From contig DETK01000033.1 in the NCBI GenBank assembly GCA_002361615.1, positions 1-64,000 of the forward strand: a DNA stretch of 64,000 bases, read 5' to 3'. Origin of the DNA: Bacteroidales bacterium UBA3290. Its GTDB lineage: Bacteria > Bacteroidota > Bacteroidia > Bacteroidales > UBA932. This document shows positions 1 through 8,515 of this stretch, one piece after another (within the stretch, counting starts at the first letter, position 1; each line of letters starts with the position of its first letter). The notes beneath the pieces are model-generated. The model saw only the letters and a list, made by a program, of their open reading frames with translations, had not been told where the DNA came from and ran no database searches. A program made the translations under genes and the position numbers.

Positions 1-845
1 CCGCCGCCCATCGACAGGCCGGCGATGGCCCTTCCGCTCTTCTTGGGAATGGCACGGAAGTTCTTTTCGATGAAGGGGACGATTTCGGTCACGAGGCTCT
101 TGACATAGGCATCCTGGTTTTCAGGGGCGCGCCAGTCGATCTGTTTCTCAGGGATGTTGAGGGTACGGGCTGCCTGCTGGCCGGGGTTGCCGTTGGGCAT
201 GACCACGATCATCGGCTCGGCGAGACCCTTCTCGATCAGATTGTCGAGGATCTCGGCGGCACGGCCCATCGACGACCAGGCTTCCTCGTCGCCGCCGGCT
301 CCGTGGAGGAGATAAAGGACCGGATACTTCTTCTTGGGATTGGCCTCGTAGCCGTACGGGGTGTAGACCGTCAGGCGGCGGCTGTAGCCGAGCGACGGGC
401 TGTCATACCAGGGATGGCTCACCGTGCCGTGGTGCTTGGCCTCGTAGTAGTTCTCGCTGCGCTCGCCCGGAATCAGCAGCATCGGCAGATAACGGGTGCC
501 GTCGCGCTGGACCAGGACGTTCTGCGGGTCGTTGACGGCCACGCCGTCGACCAGGAAGTAGTAGGTATAGATTTCCGGGGCGGGCGTCGGGATCTTGACA
601 GACCAGACGTTGTTCTCGCCGCGCTGCATGTCGATGGTGCCCGTCCAGGGATTGGCCATCCAGGAGCCGCTGAGTTTGACGACGGTCGCATAGTCGGCCT
701 TGAGCCGGAAGGTCACGCTGTCGGGCGCGATTTCAGGGGAGATGACAGGTTTCTGGCCGCCGAAAGCGAAGTTGGTCAGTTCCTGTGCGTGCAGCGTGCC
801 GGCTGTCAGCAGGCACATCGCAAGGAGGATGAAGATCTTTTTCAT
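1..845 (-). CDS. Esterase, CE1/feruloyl-esterase-like, 3' part cut by window edge
   Basis: Secreted alpha/beta-hydrolase that probably removes ester groups (feruloyl or acetyl) from plant polysaccharides. The start codon at 845 opens a signal peptide, MKKIFILLAMCLLTAG, ending near HAQ. Residues of about 25-115 form an E-set/CBM48-like beta-sandwich (VTFRLKADYATVV, PEIYTYYFLVDG). The catalytic domain follows, with YPVLYLLHGAGG and the nucleophile elbow GLSMGGG just before the gene leaves the window. The Asp and His of the triad lie outside. It sits 68 nt downstream of the GH3 gene on the same strand, so the two are probably co-transcribed. The family call is firm; the substrate is inferred. 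Confidence 0.85.
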   Translation of the reverse strand, partial: MKKIFILLAMCLLTAGTLHAQELTNFAFGGQKPVISPEIAPDSVTFRLKADYATVVKLSGSWMANPWTGTIDMQRGENNVWSVKIPTPAPEIYTYYFLVDGVAVNDPQNVLVQRDGTRYLPMLLIPGERSENYYEAKHHGTVSHPWYDSPSLGYSRRLTVYTPYGYEANPKKKYPVLYLLHGAGGDEEAWSSMGRAAEILDNLIEKGLAEPMIVVMPNGNPGQQAARTLNIPEKQIDWRAPENQDAYVKSLVTEIVPFIEKNFRAIPKKSGRAIAGLSMGG

Positions 846-913
846 GACGATATTGGGATAGGGTAAATCGTTGTCGGAATAGGGAAGGAACCGTTTCCTG
901 CCGGATTGACAGG

Positions 914-3154
914 TCATTTCCTGTACTTGCGGGTCCGGGCATCCTTGATGACGCCCGACCAGTTCAGGCCATAGGCGAAATCGTAGCTGTGGCCGTCGGT
1001 ATCGACGTGGCAGCGCATGTCGTGGGGGACGTCTTCCTGCTGCTCTTCCACCGTCCGCATGTCGGCGGGCAGCTGCATCGGGAGCAATCCCTTGGGTTCG
1101 GCCTTGCCGGATACCAGGTCGAGTACCGCCTGGTTCTGGACGCCGAAATGGACAAGAATGGCGTCGGCATAGGGCTCGAACTCTGCGGGGACAAACGGGC
1201 GCGTGGCCGAGATGACGACGACGACCGGCTTGTCACCCATCAATCTGCGCGCATCCCGGACCAGGACCAGGTCGTCCTCGTTGTCGGTCTTGATGGTCTT
1301 GCCGCGGTAGGAGCGGTTGGTGAAGCTCTCTTTCGGGTCGCCGCCGGCGAGCGATTCGGCACGGGCGAAATCGGCGGTGTAGGGGAGATACTGAAGGCTG
1401 ATGGGTACATAGCCGTTGCCGCCATTCTCCCGGTCTTTCATACTATAGCCGGTGCCGGAATAAGGCTCCTGGATCAGCACCAGTGCAAAATCGGCTTCAG
1501 CCGGATTATCGGTCCATTCATAATACTGCTCGACGAGTTTGCGGTCGACGGGCCAGTCCCAGTAGTCGGGGTGGGCACCGAACAGACCGAAGCGGCCGGC
1601 GAAGGCCGGATAGTGCCGTTTCGGCACGAAGACCTTTCGTTTCCCTTCCTGCCCGGATTTTTGCGGCAGTGCCTGCGCGTGATTCTTGAGCATGACGACG
1701 GACCGCAGCTGCGCCTGATAGCCTTCCTGCATGAAACCGGCATTGCCTACCACAGCCGATGCCGTAGCCGGATCGACGTAAGGATTCTCGAAAAGGCCCG
1801 TGCGGAAAACGTTCATCAGCAGGCGTACCGCAGACTGTTCGAAGCGCTCGCGGGCTGCATCTTCGCCGAAGTCCCGTACCCACATCCGGTAGGCTTCCAG
1901 TACGGGGCCCATGTCGTTGTTGCCGCCGAACTGGTCGACGCCGGCCTTGAGGACTTCGTAGTGCCGCTGGGCGACGGAAAGGGTCTCCCGGCCCCAGCAC
2001 TTGCCGTCGAAGCTCTCAATGCTGCGGTTGTTGGCCGTGACACCCCAGTCGGTACATACGACACCTTCGAACCCGTAACGGTCGCGCAGCAGGTCGGTGA
2101 TAAGGTAATGGCTGTAGTTGTTGCCCACGTTGTTCCCTTCCGGATCGATGCCGTAGGAAATGGTATAATAGGGCATTACGGCCGTGGCAGAGCCGGTTTT
2201 GCCCCGCAGGCGGAAGGCGCCTTTGGTGAAGGCCTGCAGATGGGTCTTGAAGTTGCCGCCCGGATAGACGGCGTATTTGCCGTAGTTGAAATGGGCGTCG
2301 CGACCGCCTTCTTCCGGACCGCCGGAAGGCCAGTGCTTGACCATGGCGTTGACGCTCTCGGTGCCCCAGCCGTCGCGGGAGCCGTCGGTGGTCTGGAAGC
2401 CGTCGACATAGGCGCGGGCCAGGTCGGTGTCCAGGTTCGGATCTTCACCGAAAGTGCCGTTGAAACGGTTCCAGCGCGGTTCCGTAGCCAGGTCGATCTG
2501 CGGGCTGAGCGCCGTGGCGATGCCCAGGGCGCGGTATTCTTTCGAGGCGATGTTGCCGAAAAGGCGCACCAGGTCGGGGTCGAACGTGGCGGCCAGGCCC
2601 AGCGGCGAAGGCCACAGAGAGATTTTTCCTCCCGAGCCGGCGTTGAATTCAGCCGTGGCGCTGGTTTCGTTGCGGGGATCGGAGCTGTTGTTGGCAGGGA
2701 TGCCCTTGCCCAGTGCTTCGACGAAGGCTTGCACGTTGTTGTTCCAGCGTGCCGCCACTTCAGGACTTTCAACCGTGGTCACCAGCACGGCGCGCAGGTT
2801 GTCTTCAGAGAGGAATTTCTTCTGTGCATCGGTCAACTGGTCCGAAGGAACGGCCTGGTGGGCGCTGTAGAGCATCAAACCGGCGATTTCTTCGATGGTG
2901 AGGCGGCTGGCCAGGTCGACAGCCCTTTCATAGGCCGGCCGGCGCCAGTTTTCATAGGGGTCGAGTTCTCCGTTCCGGTTGAGGTCCTTGAAGGCACGGC
3001 CCTGCACGGAAAGGATAGGAGCCGTGGTGTAGCCCAGCGTCGGGCCTTTCTTCTGGACAATCAATTTGTAGCCGTCCGCCTGCTGCTCCTGCCACTTGGG
3101 ACCGCAGGCGCTGATCAGGACGACCAGCGCAAATAAAGGAAAGAGTTTCTTCAT
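914..3154 (-). CDS. Glycoside hydrolase family 3 lipoprotein (beta-glucosidase-like)
   Basis: Predicted exo-acting beta-glycosidase of 746 residues, anchored by a lipoprotein signal (MKKLFPLFALVV, lipobox LISAC). The GH3 N-terminal barrel shows KHWPSGGPEEGG and the nucleophile segment GVVCTDWG (Asp in TDW). The C-terminal alpha/beta sandwich follows (DNPAEADFALVLI, KPVVVVISATRP). I start at 3154, not at an in-frame ATG 18 codons upstream, because the lipoprotein signal begins there and a -7-like box lies close upstream. The CE1 esterase gene follows on the same strand. GH3 enzymes of this form act on short beta-glucosides or beta-xylosides; the exact sugar is not visible. Confidence 0.9.
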   Translation of the reverse strand: MKKLFPLFALVVLISACGPKWQEQQADGYKLIVQKKGPTLGYTTAPILSVQGRAFKDLNRNGELDPYENWRRPAYERAVDLASRLTIEEIAGLMLYSAHQAVPSDQLTDAQKKFLSEDNLRAVLVTTVESPEVAARWNNNVQAFVEALGKGIPANNSSDPRNETSATAEFNAGSGGKISLWPSPLGLAATFDPDLVRLFGNIASKEYRALGIATALSPQIDLATEPRWNRFNGTFGEDPNLDTDLARAYVDGFQTTDGSRDGWGTESVNAMVKHWPSGGPEEGGRDAHFNYGKYAVYPGGNFKTHLQAFTKGAFRLRGKTGSATAVMPYYTISYGIDPEGNNVGNNYSHYLITDLLRDRYGFEGVVCTDWGVTANNRSIESFDGKCWGRETLSVAQRHYEVLKAGVDQFGGNNDMGPVLEAYRMWVRDFGEDAARERFEQSAVRLLMNVFRTGLFENPYVDPATASAVVGNAGFMQEGYQAQLRSVVMLKNHAQALPQKSGQEGKRKVFVPKRHYPAFAGRFGLFGAHPDYWDWPVDRKLVEQYYEWTDNPAEADFALVLIQEPYSGTGYSMKDRENGGNGYVPISLQYLPYTADFARAESLAGGDPKESFTNRSYRGKTIKTDNEDDLVLVRDARRLMGDKPVVVVISATRPFVPAEFEPYADAILVHFGVQNQAVLDLVSGKAEPKGLLPMQLPADMRTVEEQQEDVPHDMRCHVDTDGHSYDFAYGLNWSGVIKDARTRKYRK

Positions 3155-3185
3155 AGGTGCGAGGAGGATAAGGTTTTTCCTGTTA

Positions 3186-3193
3186 CGAAGATA
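3186..3193 (-). promoter_or_regulatory. Possible -7 box for the GH3 gene
   Basis: On the minus strand this reads TATCTTCG, one mismatch from the Bacteroidetes -7 consensus TAnnTTTG, 31 nt upstream of the chosen start. I see no convincing -33 element. Confidence 0.35.
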
Positions 3194-3270
3194 CATTAAA
3201 TTCTTCAAATCCCGAAATGCTTCGAACAGTCTGACAAATAATTGAACGAGATCAAAAAAAGCAATGGAAA

Positions 3271-3304
3271 CAAAAAAAGACCGCTGACGGCTTACTGTCA
3301 GCGG
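3271..3304 (-). terminator. Rho-independent terminator reading on the minus strand
   Basis: A perfect 8-bp stem (CCGCTGAC at 3281-3288 with GTCAGCGG at 3297-3304, 8-nt loop) is followed on the minus strand by TCTTTTTTTG. It lies upstream of the GH3 promoter candidate. It therefore most likely ends minus-strand transcripts arriving from the mscS-type gene, which would run antisense through pfkA. An attenuator in a longer GH3 leader is the alternative. Confidence 0.6.
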
Positions 3305-3375
3305 CCCTTTACCAAAGAATTACCAAAACACTTAAATTTTCTGTTGCAAAATTCGCTTCTTTCCGGCAGGGAGGC

Positions 3376-3399
3376 AATACCAATATGTTGGTATTTTTT
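3376..3399 (+). terminator. Plus-strand hairpin with T-tract just upstream of pfkA
   Basis: Perfect 8-bp stem AATACCAA (3376-3383) / TTGGTATT (3388-3395) with loop TATG, followed by TTTTC. No plus-strand gene lies upstream in this window, so it may insulate pfkA or act in its leader. A weak -7-like box TATTTTTA follows at 3401-3408. Confidence 0.45.
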
Positions 3400-3436
3400 C
3401 TATTTTTACCGTCAAAACAGCTAGCAACCAGATACG

Positions 3437-4417
3437 ATGAAAGAAATCAACGCCATCGGCATCCTGACTTCGGGCGGTGACGCGCCGGGCATGAATGCCG
3501 CCATCCGTGCCGTCACCCGCTCCGCCATCTTCGCGGGTTGGAAAGTCTTCGGCATCTACCGTGGGTATGAAGGCCTGATCAACGGCGAAATCAAGGAATT
3601 CACCAGTGAATCGGTGAGCAGCGTCATCCAGCGGGGCGGTACGATTCTCAAAACGGCCCGCAGCGAAGAGTTCCGTACGGTGGAAGGACGCAACAAGGCT
3701 TATGAAAACCTGCACAAGCACCATATCGACGCACTGATCGTCATCGGCGGCAACGGCTCCCTGTCCGGCGCCGAAGACCTTGCCCGCGAGCACGACGTGA
3801 CAGTGATCGGCCTGCCCGGTACCATCGACAACGACCTCTACGGCACCGACTCGACCATCGGCTATGACACCGCACTCAACACCATCGTGGACTGCGTGGA
3901 CAAGATCCGCGATACCGCCACGAGCCACGACCGCATCTTTTTCGTCGAAGTGATGGGCCGCGATGCCGGTTTCCTGACGCAGAACAGCGCCATCGCCGCC
4001 GGTGCGGAAGCCGCCATCATCCCGGAAGACCGGACGGACATCGACCAGCTTGCCCAGTTCATCGGCCGCGGCATCCGCAAGAGCAAGAACAGTTCCATCG
4101 TGCTGGTATCGGAAAGCAAGAAGGACGGCGGAGCGATGCACTACGCCGAACGCGTGCGCAAGGAGTATCCCGAATACGACGTGCGCGTGACGATCCTCGG
4201 CCATCTGCAGCGTGGCGGCCGTCCGTCGGCCTACGACCGCATCCTGGCATCACGCCTCGGCGTGGCCGCCGTGGAGGCTCTCAAGGAAGGCCAGCGCAAC
4301 ATCATGGTCGGCGTCAAGAACGACCAGATCGTGTATGTCCCCATCAGCAAGGCCGTCAAGATCGACAAGCCCCTCGATCCGGAGCTGATCAACGTCCTTA
4401 CCGTCCTGTCTATTTGA
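3437..4417 (+). CDS. pfkA: ATP-dependent 6-phosphofructokinase
   Basis: Cytoplasmic glycolytic enzyme that phosphorylates fructose 6-phosphate. The length of 326 residues is typical of bacterial PfkA. Visible motifs are ILTSGGDAPGMNAAIR (nucleotide loop), PGTIDNDLYGTDSTIGYDTA (catalytic Asp in TIDND), EVMGRDAGF (sugar-phosphate binding) and LGHLQRGGRPSAYDR near the C-terminus. The usual GGDGS is GGNGS here (Asn106), a change at a residue linked to Mg-ATP binding in the E. coli enzyme. It is monocistronic and overlaps the convergent channel gene by 8 bp at their 3' ends. I am confident of the family; the effect of Asn106 is unknown. Confidence 0.95.
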   Translation: MKEINAIGILTSGGDAPGMNAAIRAVTRSAIFAGWKVFGIYRGYEGLINGEIKEFTSESVSSVIQRGGTILKTARSEEFRTVEGRNKAYENLHKHHIDALIVIGGNGSLSGAEDLAREHDVTVIGLPGTIDNDLYGTDSTIGYDTALNTIVDCVDKIRDTATSHDRIFFVEVMGRDAGFLTQNSAIAAGAEAAIIPEDRTDIDQLAQFIGRGIRKSKNSSIVLVSESKKDGGAMHYAERVRKEYPEYDVRVTILGHLQRGGRPSAYDRILASRLGVAAVEALKEGQRNIMVGVKNDQIVYVPISKAVKIDKPLDPELINVLTVLSI

Positions 4418-7142
4418 TGATATGCACGTCGCGCTGCGGGAACGGGATTTCGATTCCGTTCTCGCCGAGCGTCTTGTAGATCAGCTCTTTTGCCCGCGCT
4501 ATGAAACCGTAGCGCTCTTCCACCAGTACATACTGTTTGAGGGCGATGTCCACGCTGCTCTCCCCGAAATCGTCGAAGGCCACGGTGATGCCGCGCTTCG
4601 GATCGACGATGTTGCGGCCGTACTTGTCTTTTGTCATCAGTCCCTGGGAGGCTTCCAGCAGGATCGCGCGCAACTTGTCCACGTCGGTGCCGTAGGGCAC
4701 GCCGACGCCGACCTTGATGTATTCGTAGGCGCTGCTGCGCGTCAGGTTCTTGAAGTTCTTGTTGAAGAGGGTCGTGTTGGTGAAAGCGATCAGCGTGTCT
4801 TCGACCGTCTGGATCTGGGTGGTCTGGTAGCTGATCGAATTGACCTTTCCGCGGATGCCGTCGCACTCGATGTAATCACCGACCCGGAGGCGGCCCGACA
4901 TGAGCTGGATGCCGTAGATACAGTTGTTGAGGATGTCCTTCATGGCCAAACCGAGACCGGTGGCCAGACCGGCTGCTACAATCGAGAGTGCGCCGACCGG
5001 GATGCGGAGCAGGATCACGGCGATGACGATGTAGCAACCCCAGACCAGGATTCCGATTACGTTGTCGGAGAGGGTGAAGTTGATTTCGTTGGCGTGGACG
5101 TAGGTCTTGCCTCCCTTGGTCAGGACCCTTTCATACTTGGCCTTGCGGTAAACAGCCCTGAGCAGGTAGCACAGGTAGCGGAACAGGAAGAACAGGGCGG
5201 TCACCAGCACCAGCTTATAAAGCGACAGGTGCAGGATGGCGTTGCCTTCCTTGTCGGAGAGGTTGAAGAACGGCTTGAAGAAGATATCCTTGCAGATCTC
5301 CGTCAGGTCGAAGACGCCCGAGGCCATCCACAGGCAGAAAGGAATGGAAAGGACGATCAGGATCGGCAGAAGCGCCTGCTTCACGAAGTCGAACAGCCAG
5401 GTTACGGCGATGAAGGAGTCCTTGCGGCTTGCATCGAAGACCGTGTGGCTCTTCTTGTATTCGAGCCGGCGCTGCTTGATTTTCCGCTCCTCATACAGGT
5501 CCAGCAGCACGTAGATCGCGGTAATGGTTTCCAGGGCGGTGAGCTGGAACAGCCACCAGATGAAGACCTGAACCGCAAGGAGCACGTAGCCCGACCAGGA
5601 AACCACTGTCGTACCAAACATAACGGCGAAGGAAATCCAGCTGTAGAGCATATCGCCGCGGGCTTCTTTGGTGTTGCGTGCGCGGCGGCAGAGCACGTAC
5701 TGCCAGATCGTGAAGCCGAGGATAACAGGCGGGAAGATGAGGTTGACCAGGCGGTTGGGAATGAAGATGATGCGGAAGATGATCACCAGCAGTCCGAGCA
5801 AGGCGACCGGAATGTACAGTTTCGAGACCTTCCGGATATGCTCGGCCGGAATCCGGATAAGCAGCGATACCAGGATGGCGGCCAGCATCCACGCGAAGAT
5901 GAGCAGCAGTCCTGATGCTTCCCGGAAGAAATTCTGGTGCACCAGCTGCGAGGCGATCATCACGGTCAGGGCGAAGATCACCACGCCGCTCAACAGGGTG
6001 GCCAGCGGGCTGCGCTGCCGGAAGTCCTCGGTTTGGAACCACTTGACTTTCTTGCGAAAGCCCCAGACGCCCAGGTTGCTCAGCAGGGTGGCCAGCAGGA
6101 TGTAGAAGACGATGAAAGAGATGAACCCCAGGATCACAGGCCCGCGCCATTCACTCTTGCGCAGGGCAAGGGCATCGGTGCTGCTGTCGCCGATGCCGTA
6201 TTTGCGGCGGGTGTCCTGGGTTGCCATCCGGACGTAGCGGGGCAGGGAACCGATCACTTTGAAGTAATTGTCCTGACCGTCGATGAAAATGCGTTTGCGG
6301 ATGAGCCGGTATCGGTTCCGGGCGTAGTCGTAACTCTCTTCCAGCCGGCTGCTCATGGCTTCATAGTGGTCGCTGTCCATGATGATGCGGTCGCGGGCGG
6401 TCGTGTACATCTGCAGCAGGTTCAGCGTGTAAGCCAGACAGGAGTCGCGGTCCTCGCGGCCCTGTTCGTCGAGATAGAAGGGTTCGTCGTGACCTTCTTC
6501 GTGAGCGAGCATGTCCATCAAAGTGCGGGACGCCGTCTCCACGTGGTCGTGGTGCGCGTGGTCATGCTCGGTGCCGTCCATGTGCGAGTGGCTGTGCATG
6601 TGGCTGACGTGCTCGTGTTCTGCCGTGCCGACGATGTCGAAGCCATCCTCATGGTGATGCAGGCTTTCCCGCATCAGGATCGTGTCCATCACAGCGGAAA
6701 GGCTGTCGGGAATCAGGTCGATCTTGTCGAGGATGGGCGGGAGGCGGCGCAGGGCTTCGGCCAGATGTTCATAGCGCTCGATCTCGAGGTTGAGGCGGCT
6801 TACGATTTCGTCGAAGGGCATCCGCTGTTTCGTATAGTCCTCATATTGCCGGGTCACTTCTTCCAGGGCATAGGTCATGTCGAAGGTGTAGTCCTGATTC
6901 TGTGAGTAGAGGATCAGGGCCAGCTCGTTGCACTTCTGGGTCATTTCGATCAGGCGCTGGTGCTGCAGCTCGTTGCTTTGTCCCAGACGGGCCTGCATGC
7001 TCTCCATCTTGGCGTTCTCCTGGTGGAGTTCCGAGCGCAGGATGCTGAGCGTCTTGGCGAAGTTGCGTTCGTTGAAGACGGCATAGGCGGGAAGCGCGAG
7101 TACCAGGACGAGCGAAAGGGCTATGAGGATTTTCTTTTTCAT
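4410..7142 (-). CDS. Large MscS-family mechanosensitive channel with His-rich segment
   Basis: Inner-membrane channel of 910 residues, far longer than E. coli MscS (about 286) and closer to the MscK/MscM style. A signal peptide (MKKKILIALSLVLVLALPAYA) is followed by a predicted coiled periplasmic region (residues 25-150). A histidine-rich stretch occupies residues 162-218, with 16 His. About eight to ten membrane helices follow. The C-terminal MscS core is clear: pore helix GLATGLGLAMKDILNN, then the beta domain RVGDYIECDGIRGKV and IAFTNTTLFNKN. It protects cells against hypo-osmotic shock by homology. The His stretch suggests metal binding, which is inference. It converges with pfkA and is divergent from the lipoprotein gene at 7221. 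Confidence 0.92.
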   Translation of the reverse strand: MKKKILIALSLVLVLALPAYAVFNERNFAKTLSILRSELHQENAKMESMQARLGQSNELQHQRLIEMTQKCNELALILYSQNQDYTFDMTYALEEVTRQYEDYTKQRMPFDEIVSRLNLEIERYEHLAEALRRLPPILDKIDLIPDSLSAVMDTILMRESLHHHEDGFDIVGTAEHEHVSHMHSHSHMDGTEHDHAHHDHVETASRTLMDMLAHEEGHDEPFYLDEQGREDRDSCLAYTLNLLQMYTTARDRIIMDSDHYEAMSSRLEESYDYARNRYRLIRKRIFIDGQDNYFKVIGSLPRYVRMATQDTRRKYGIGDSSTDALALRKSEWRGPVILGFISFIVFYILLATLLSNLGVWGFRKKVKWFQTEDFRQRSPLATLLSGVVIFALTVMIASQLVHQNFFREASGLLLIFAWMLAAILVSLLIRIPAEHIRKVSKLYIPVALLGLLVIIFRIIFIPNRLVNLIFPPVILGFTIWQYVLCRRARNTKEARGDMLYSWISFAVMFGTTVVSWSGYVLLAVQVFIWWLFQLTALETITAIYVLLDLYEERKIKQRRLEYKKSHTVFDASRKDSFIAVTWLFDFVKQALLPILIVLSIPFCLWMASGVFDLTEICKDIFFKPFFNLSDKEGNAILHLSLYKLVLVTALFFLFRYLCYLLRAVYRKAKYERVLTKGGKTYVHANEINFTLSDNVIGILVWGCYIVIAVILLRIPVGALSIVAAGLATGLGLAMKDILNNCIYGIQLMSGRLRVGDYIECDGIRGKVNSISYQTTQIQTVEDTLIAFTNTTLFNKNFKNLTRSSAYEYIKVGVGVPYGTDVDKLRAILLEASQGLMTKDKYGRNIVDPKRGITVAFDDFGESSVDIALKQYVLVEERYGFIARAKELIYKTLGENGIEIPFPQRDVHIIK

Positions 7143-7165
7143 GGATTTGCAGGTTTTGCGTCCTG

Positions 7166-7173
7166 CAAAGATA
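7166..7173 (-). promoter_or_regulatory. -7 promoter box for the MscS-type gene
   Basis: The minus strand reads TATCTTTG, an exact match to TAnnTTTG, 23 nt upstream of the start codon at 7142. The -33 region is not clear. Confidence 0.6.
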
Positions 7174-7220
7174 CAAAATCGAAAGATTATTCTTAAATTG
7201 CAGGGTTAAAACTGGAGAAT

Positions 7221-7763
7221 ATGCGTCGTTTCCTTCTTCTGTTTTCCTGCCTGTACCTGCTGGCCGTCTCCTGCGGAGGCGGTAAGATCATCGATCCGGC
7301 TTCACTGCGTGGCCTCTCCCAGACCGAGTTGCAGCAGATGCGGGAGGAAGTCCTTGCCCGTCACGCCGACGGAAGCGCGCTCTCCGACAGTGAAACCGAA
7401 TACGTCGAACAGATCCGCGAACAGGAACGCCGGCTCGAAAACGCCTGGGTGTTCGGGGAATGGCGGGAGCGTCACGGCGCCCGCCTGATCTTCCGCGATG
7501 ACGGGTCCGTGAGCGTCGGCGCCCGCGGCGGTGCGTACGATGAGTTGGGCGTCTATAAGTTCGTCTCGCCGGAGGTGCCTTCGTTCGAATCGACCTGGAC
7601 GCTGATTTATGACACGCAGGGCAAGCCGGTGGTCGTCGTCGCCGGCCCTGGCGATACCGATCTCATCTATCCATTCGGCAGCAGCCGTACTTCCGTCCGC
7701 GAGCGGGCGGGTGATCTGCAGGAATCCTCCGAGACGGGCTGTCTCTTTTCCAAAGTCCAATAA
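7221..7763 (+). CDS. Hypothetical lipoprotein
   Basis: Small secreted lipoprotein of 180 residues with signal MRRFLLLFSCLYLLAVSC and lipobox LAVSC. Residues 25-75 are charged and probably helical (TELQQMREEVLARHADG, QIREQERRLENAW). Residues 78-160 look like a beta-rich domain (ARLIFRDDGSVSVGARGGAYDELGVYKFV) of the sort that measures or displays a small ligand. I do not recognise a family. It is followed 12 nt later by the YtxH gene and may be the first gene of that operon. Confidence 0.75.
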   Translation: MRRFLLLFSCLYLLAVSCGGGKIIDPASLRGLSQTELQQMREEVLARHADGSALSDSETEYVEQIREQERRLENAWVFGEWRERHGARLIFRDDGSVSVGARGGAYDELGVYKFVSPEVPSFESTWTLIYDTQGKPVVVVAGPGDTDLIYPFGSSRTSVRERAGDLQESSETGCLFSKVQ

Positions 7764-7775
7764 ATCCATCAAGAT

Positions 7776-8006
7776 ATGAGCGCAAACAAATTCTTTTCTT
7801 TTCTGGCCGGTGCCGCCGCAGGTGCGGTAGTGGCCTGGCTGCTCTCCTCGGAGAAGGGCAAAGAGACGGCTGAAAATCTCAAGCGGCGTGCCGCTGAGGG
7901 CCTCGACTGTCTGGAAAACAAAGTGGAAGATATCAAGGCGAAGGCCGAGGCTACGGCCAGGGCGGCTGCCGAAACCGTTAAGGAAGCGGTAGGAGGCAAT
8001 CAATGA
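7776..8006 (+). CDS. YtxH-domain small membrane protein
   Basis: A 76-residue protein with one N-terminal membrane helix (FFSFLAGAAAGAVVAWLLS), then SSEKGKETAENLKRR and an alanine/lysine/glutamate helix. This is the standard YtxH layout, a family tied to envelope or general stress without a defined activity. Its stop overlaps the next start as ATGA, so translation is probably coupled to the holin-like gene. Confidence 0.85.
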   Translation: MSANKFFSFLAGAAAGAVVAWLLSSEKGKETAENLKRRAAEGLDCLENKVEDIKAKAEATARAAAETVKEAVGGNQ

Positions 8007-8323
8007 GCGACTTGAAGGACTATGTCGATCTGAAGTCCGACGAGCTCAAGCTGCGTACCACGGAAGGACTCTCGGTAGCGATGGGCCGCCTGACGGCCAC
8101 GCTGCTGCTGGTCGGCCTGCTGGTCATCGTCCTCGGCCTGCTGGCCGTAGTGCTGGTCCAGTGGATCGGGCAGTGGACGGGATCGGTCGCCGTCTCCAGT
8201 TCGATTGTCTGCGGCGTGTTCGTCCTGGTGATGCTCGTCGTCTTTTTCCTTCGCAAGCGGCTCTTCCGCGACACTTTTGTCAAACTCTTCATCAAGGTGT
8301 TCTATGGCGGGGAAAAAGAATGA
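8003..8323 (+). CDS. Phage-holin-superfamily-III-like membrane protein
   Basis: A 106-residue protein with a charged amphipathic N-terminus (LKDYVDLKSDELKLRTTEG), two membrane helices (LTATLLLVGLLVIVLGLLAV and SSSIVCGVFVLVMLVVFFL) and a basic tail. This matches the Bacteroidetes proteins annotated as phage holin family (PF07332-like). These usually pair with YtxH in chromosomal stress loci and are not phage genes. It overlaps both neighbours (4 nt upstream, 20 nt downstream), a tight three-gene operon. Confidence 0.8.
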   Translation: MSDLKDYVDLKSDELKLRTTEGLSVAMGRLTATLLLVGLLVIVLGLLAVVLVQWIGQWTGSVAVSSSIVCGVFVLVMLVVFFLRKRLFRDTFVKLFIKVFYGGEKE

Positions 8324-8513
8324 CAAAGGCTTTGCCGACATCCGGACCTACGCGGAACTGGAAACGACGCTCCGGATGCTCCGTCGCCAGGAGGAAATCA
8401 ACGGTTTCTCCCGCGGCGTGTCCAACTTCGTGAGCGGCGCCGGCTTCCGTCTGCGCTGGACCGATGTGGCGCTCCTGCTCATCCGGGCGGCGAGGAGGCG
8501 CCTGCTCAGGTAA
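8304..8513 (+). CDS. Small hypothetical protein, third gene of the YtxH/holin-like operon
   Basis: A 69-residue basic protein starting at the ATG in GTTCTATGGCGG, inside the 3' end of the previous gene. It has a heptad-like helix (ELETTLRMLRRQEEINGF) and a C-terminal hydrophobic/basic segment (DVALLLIRAARRRLL) that could be membrane-associated. By position it is the counterpart of the small third protein seen beside YtxH and holin-like genes in many bacteria. No function is recognised. Confidence 0.65.
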   Translation: MAGKKNDKGFADIRTYAELETTLRMLRRQEEINGFSRGVSNFVSGAGFRLRWTDVALLLIRAARRRLLR

Positions 8514-8515
8514 CC

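Noticed and set aside
989..3136. 715-codon open frame antisense to the GH3 gene
   Set aside because: It mirrors the GC-rich codon pattern of the GH3 gene, has no recognisable domain, and the GH3 product is unmistakable.
8003..8323. Holin-like gene as a sign of a prophage
   Set aside because: No other phage genes are near; the YtxH partner marks the common chromosomal stress-type operon.
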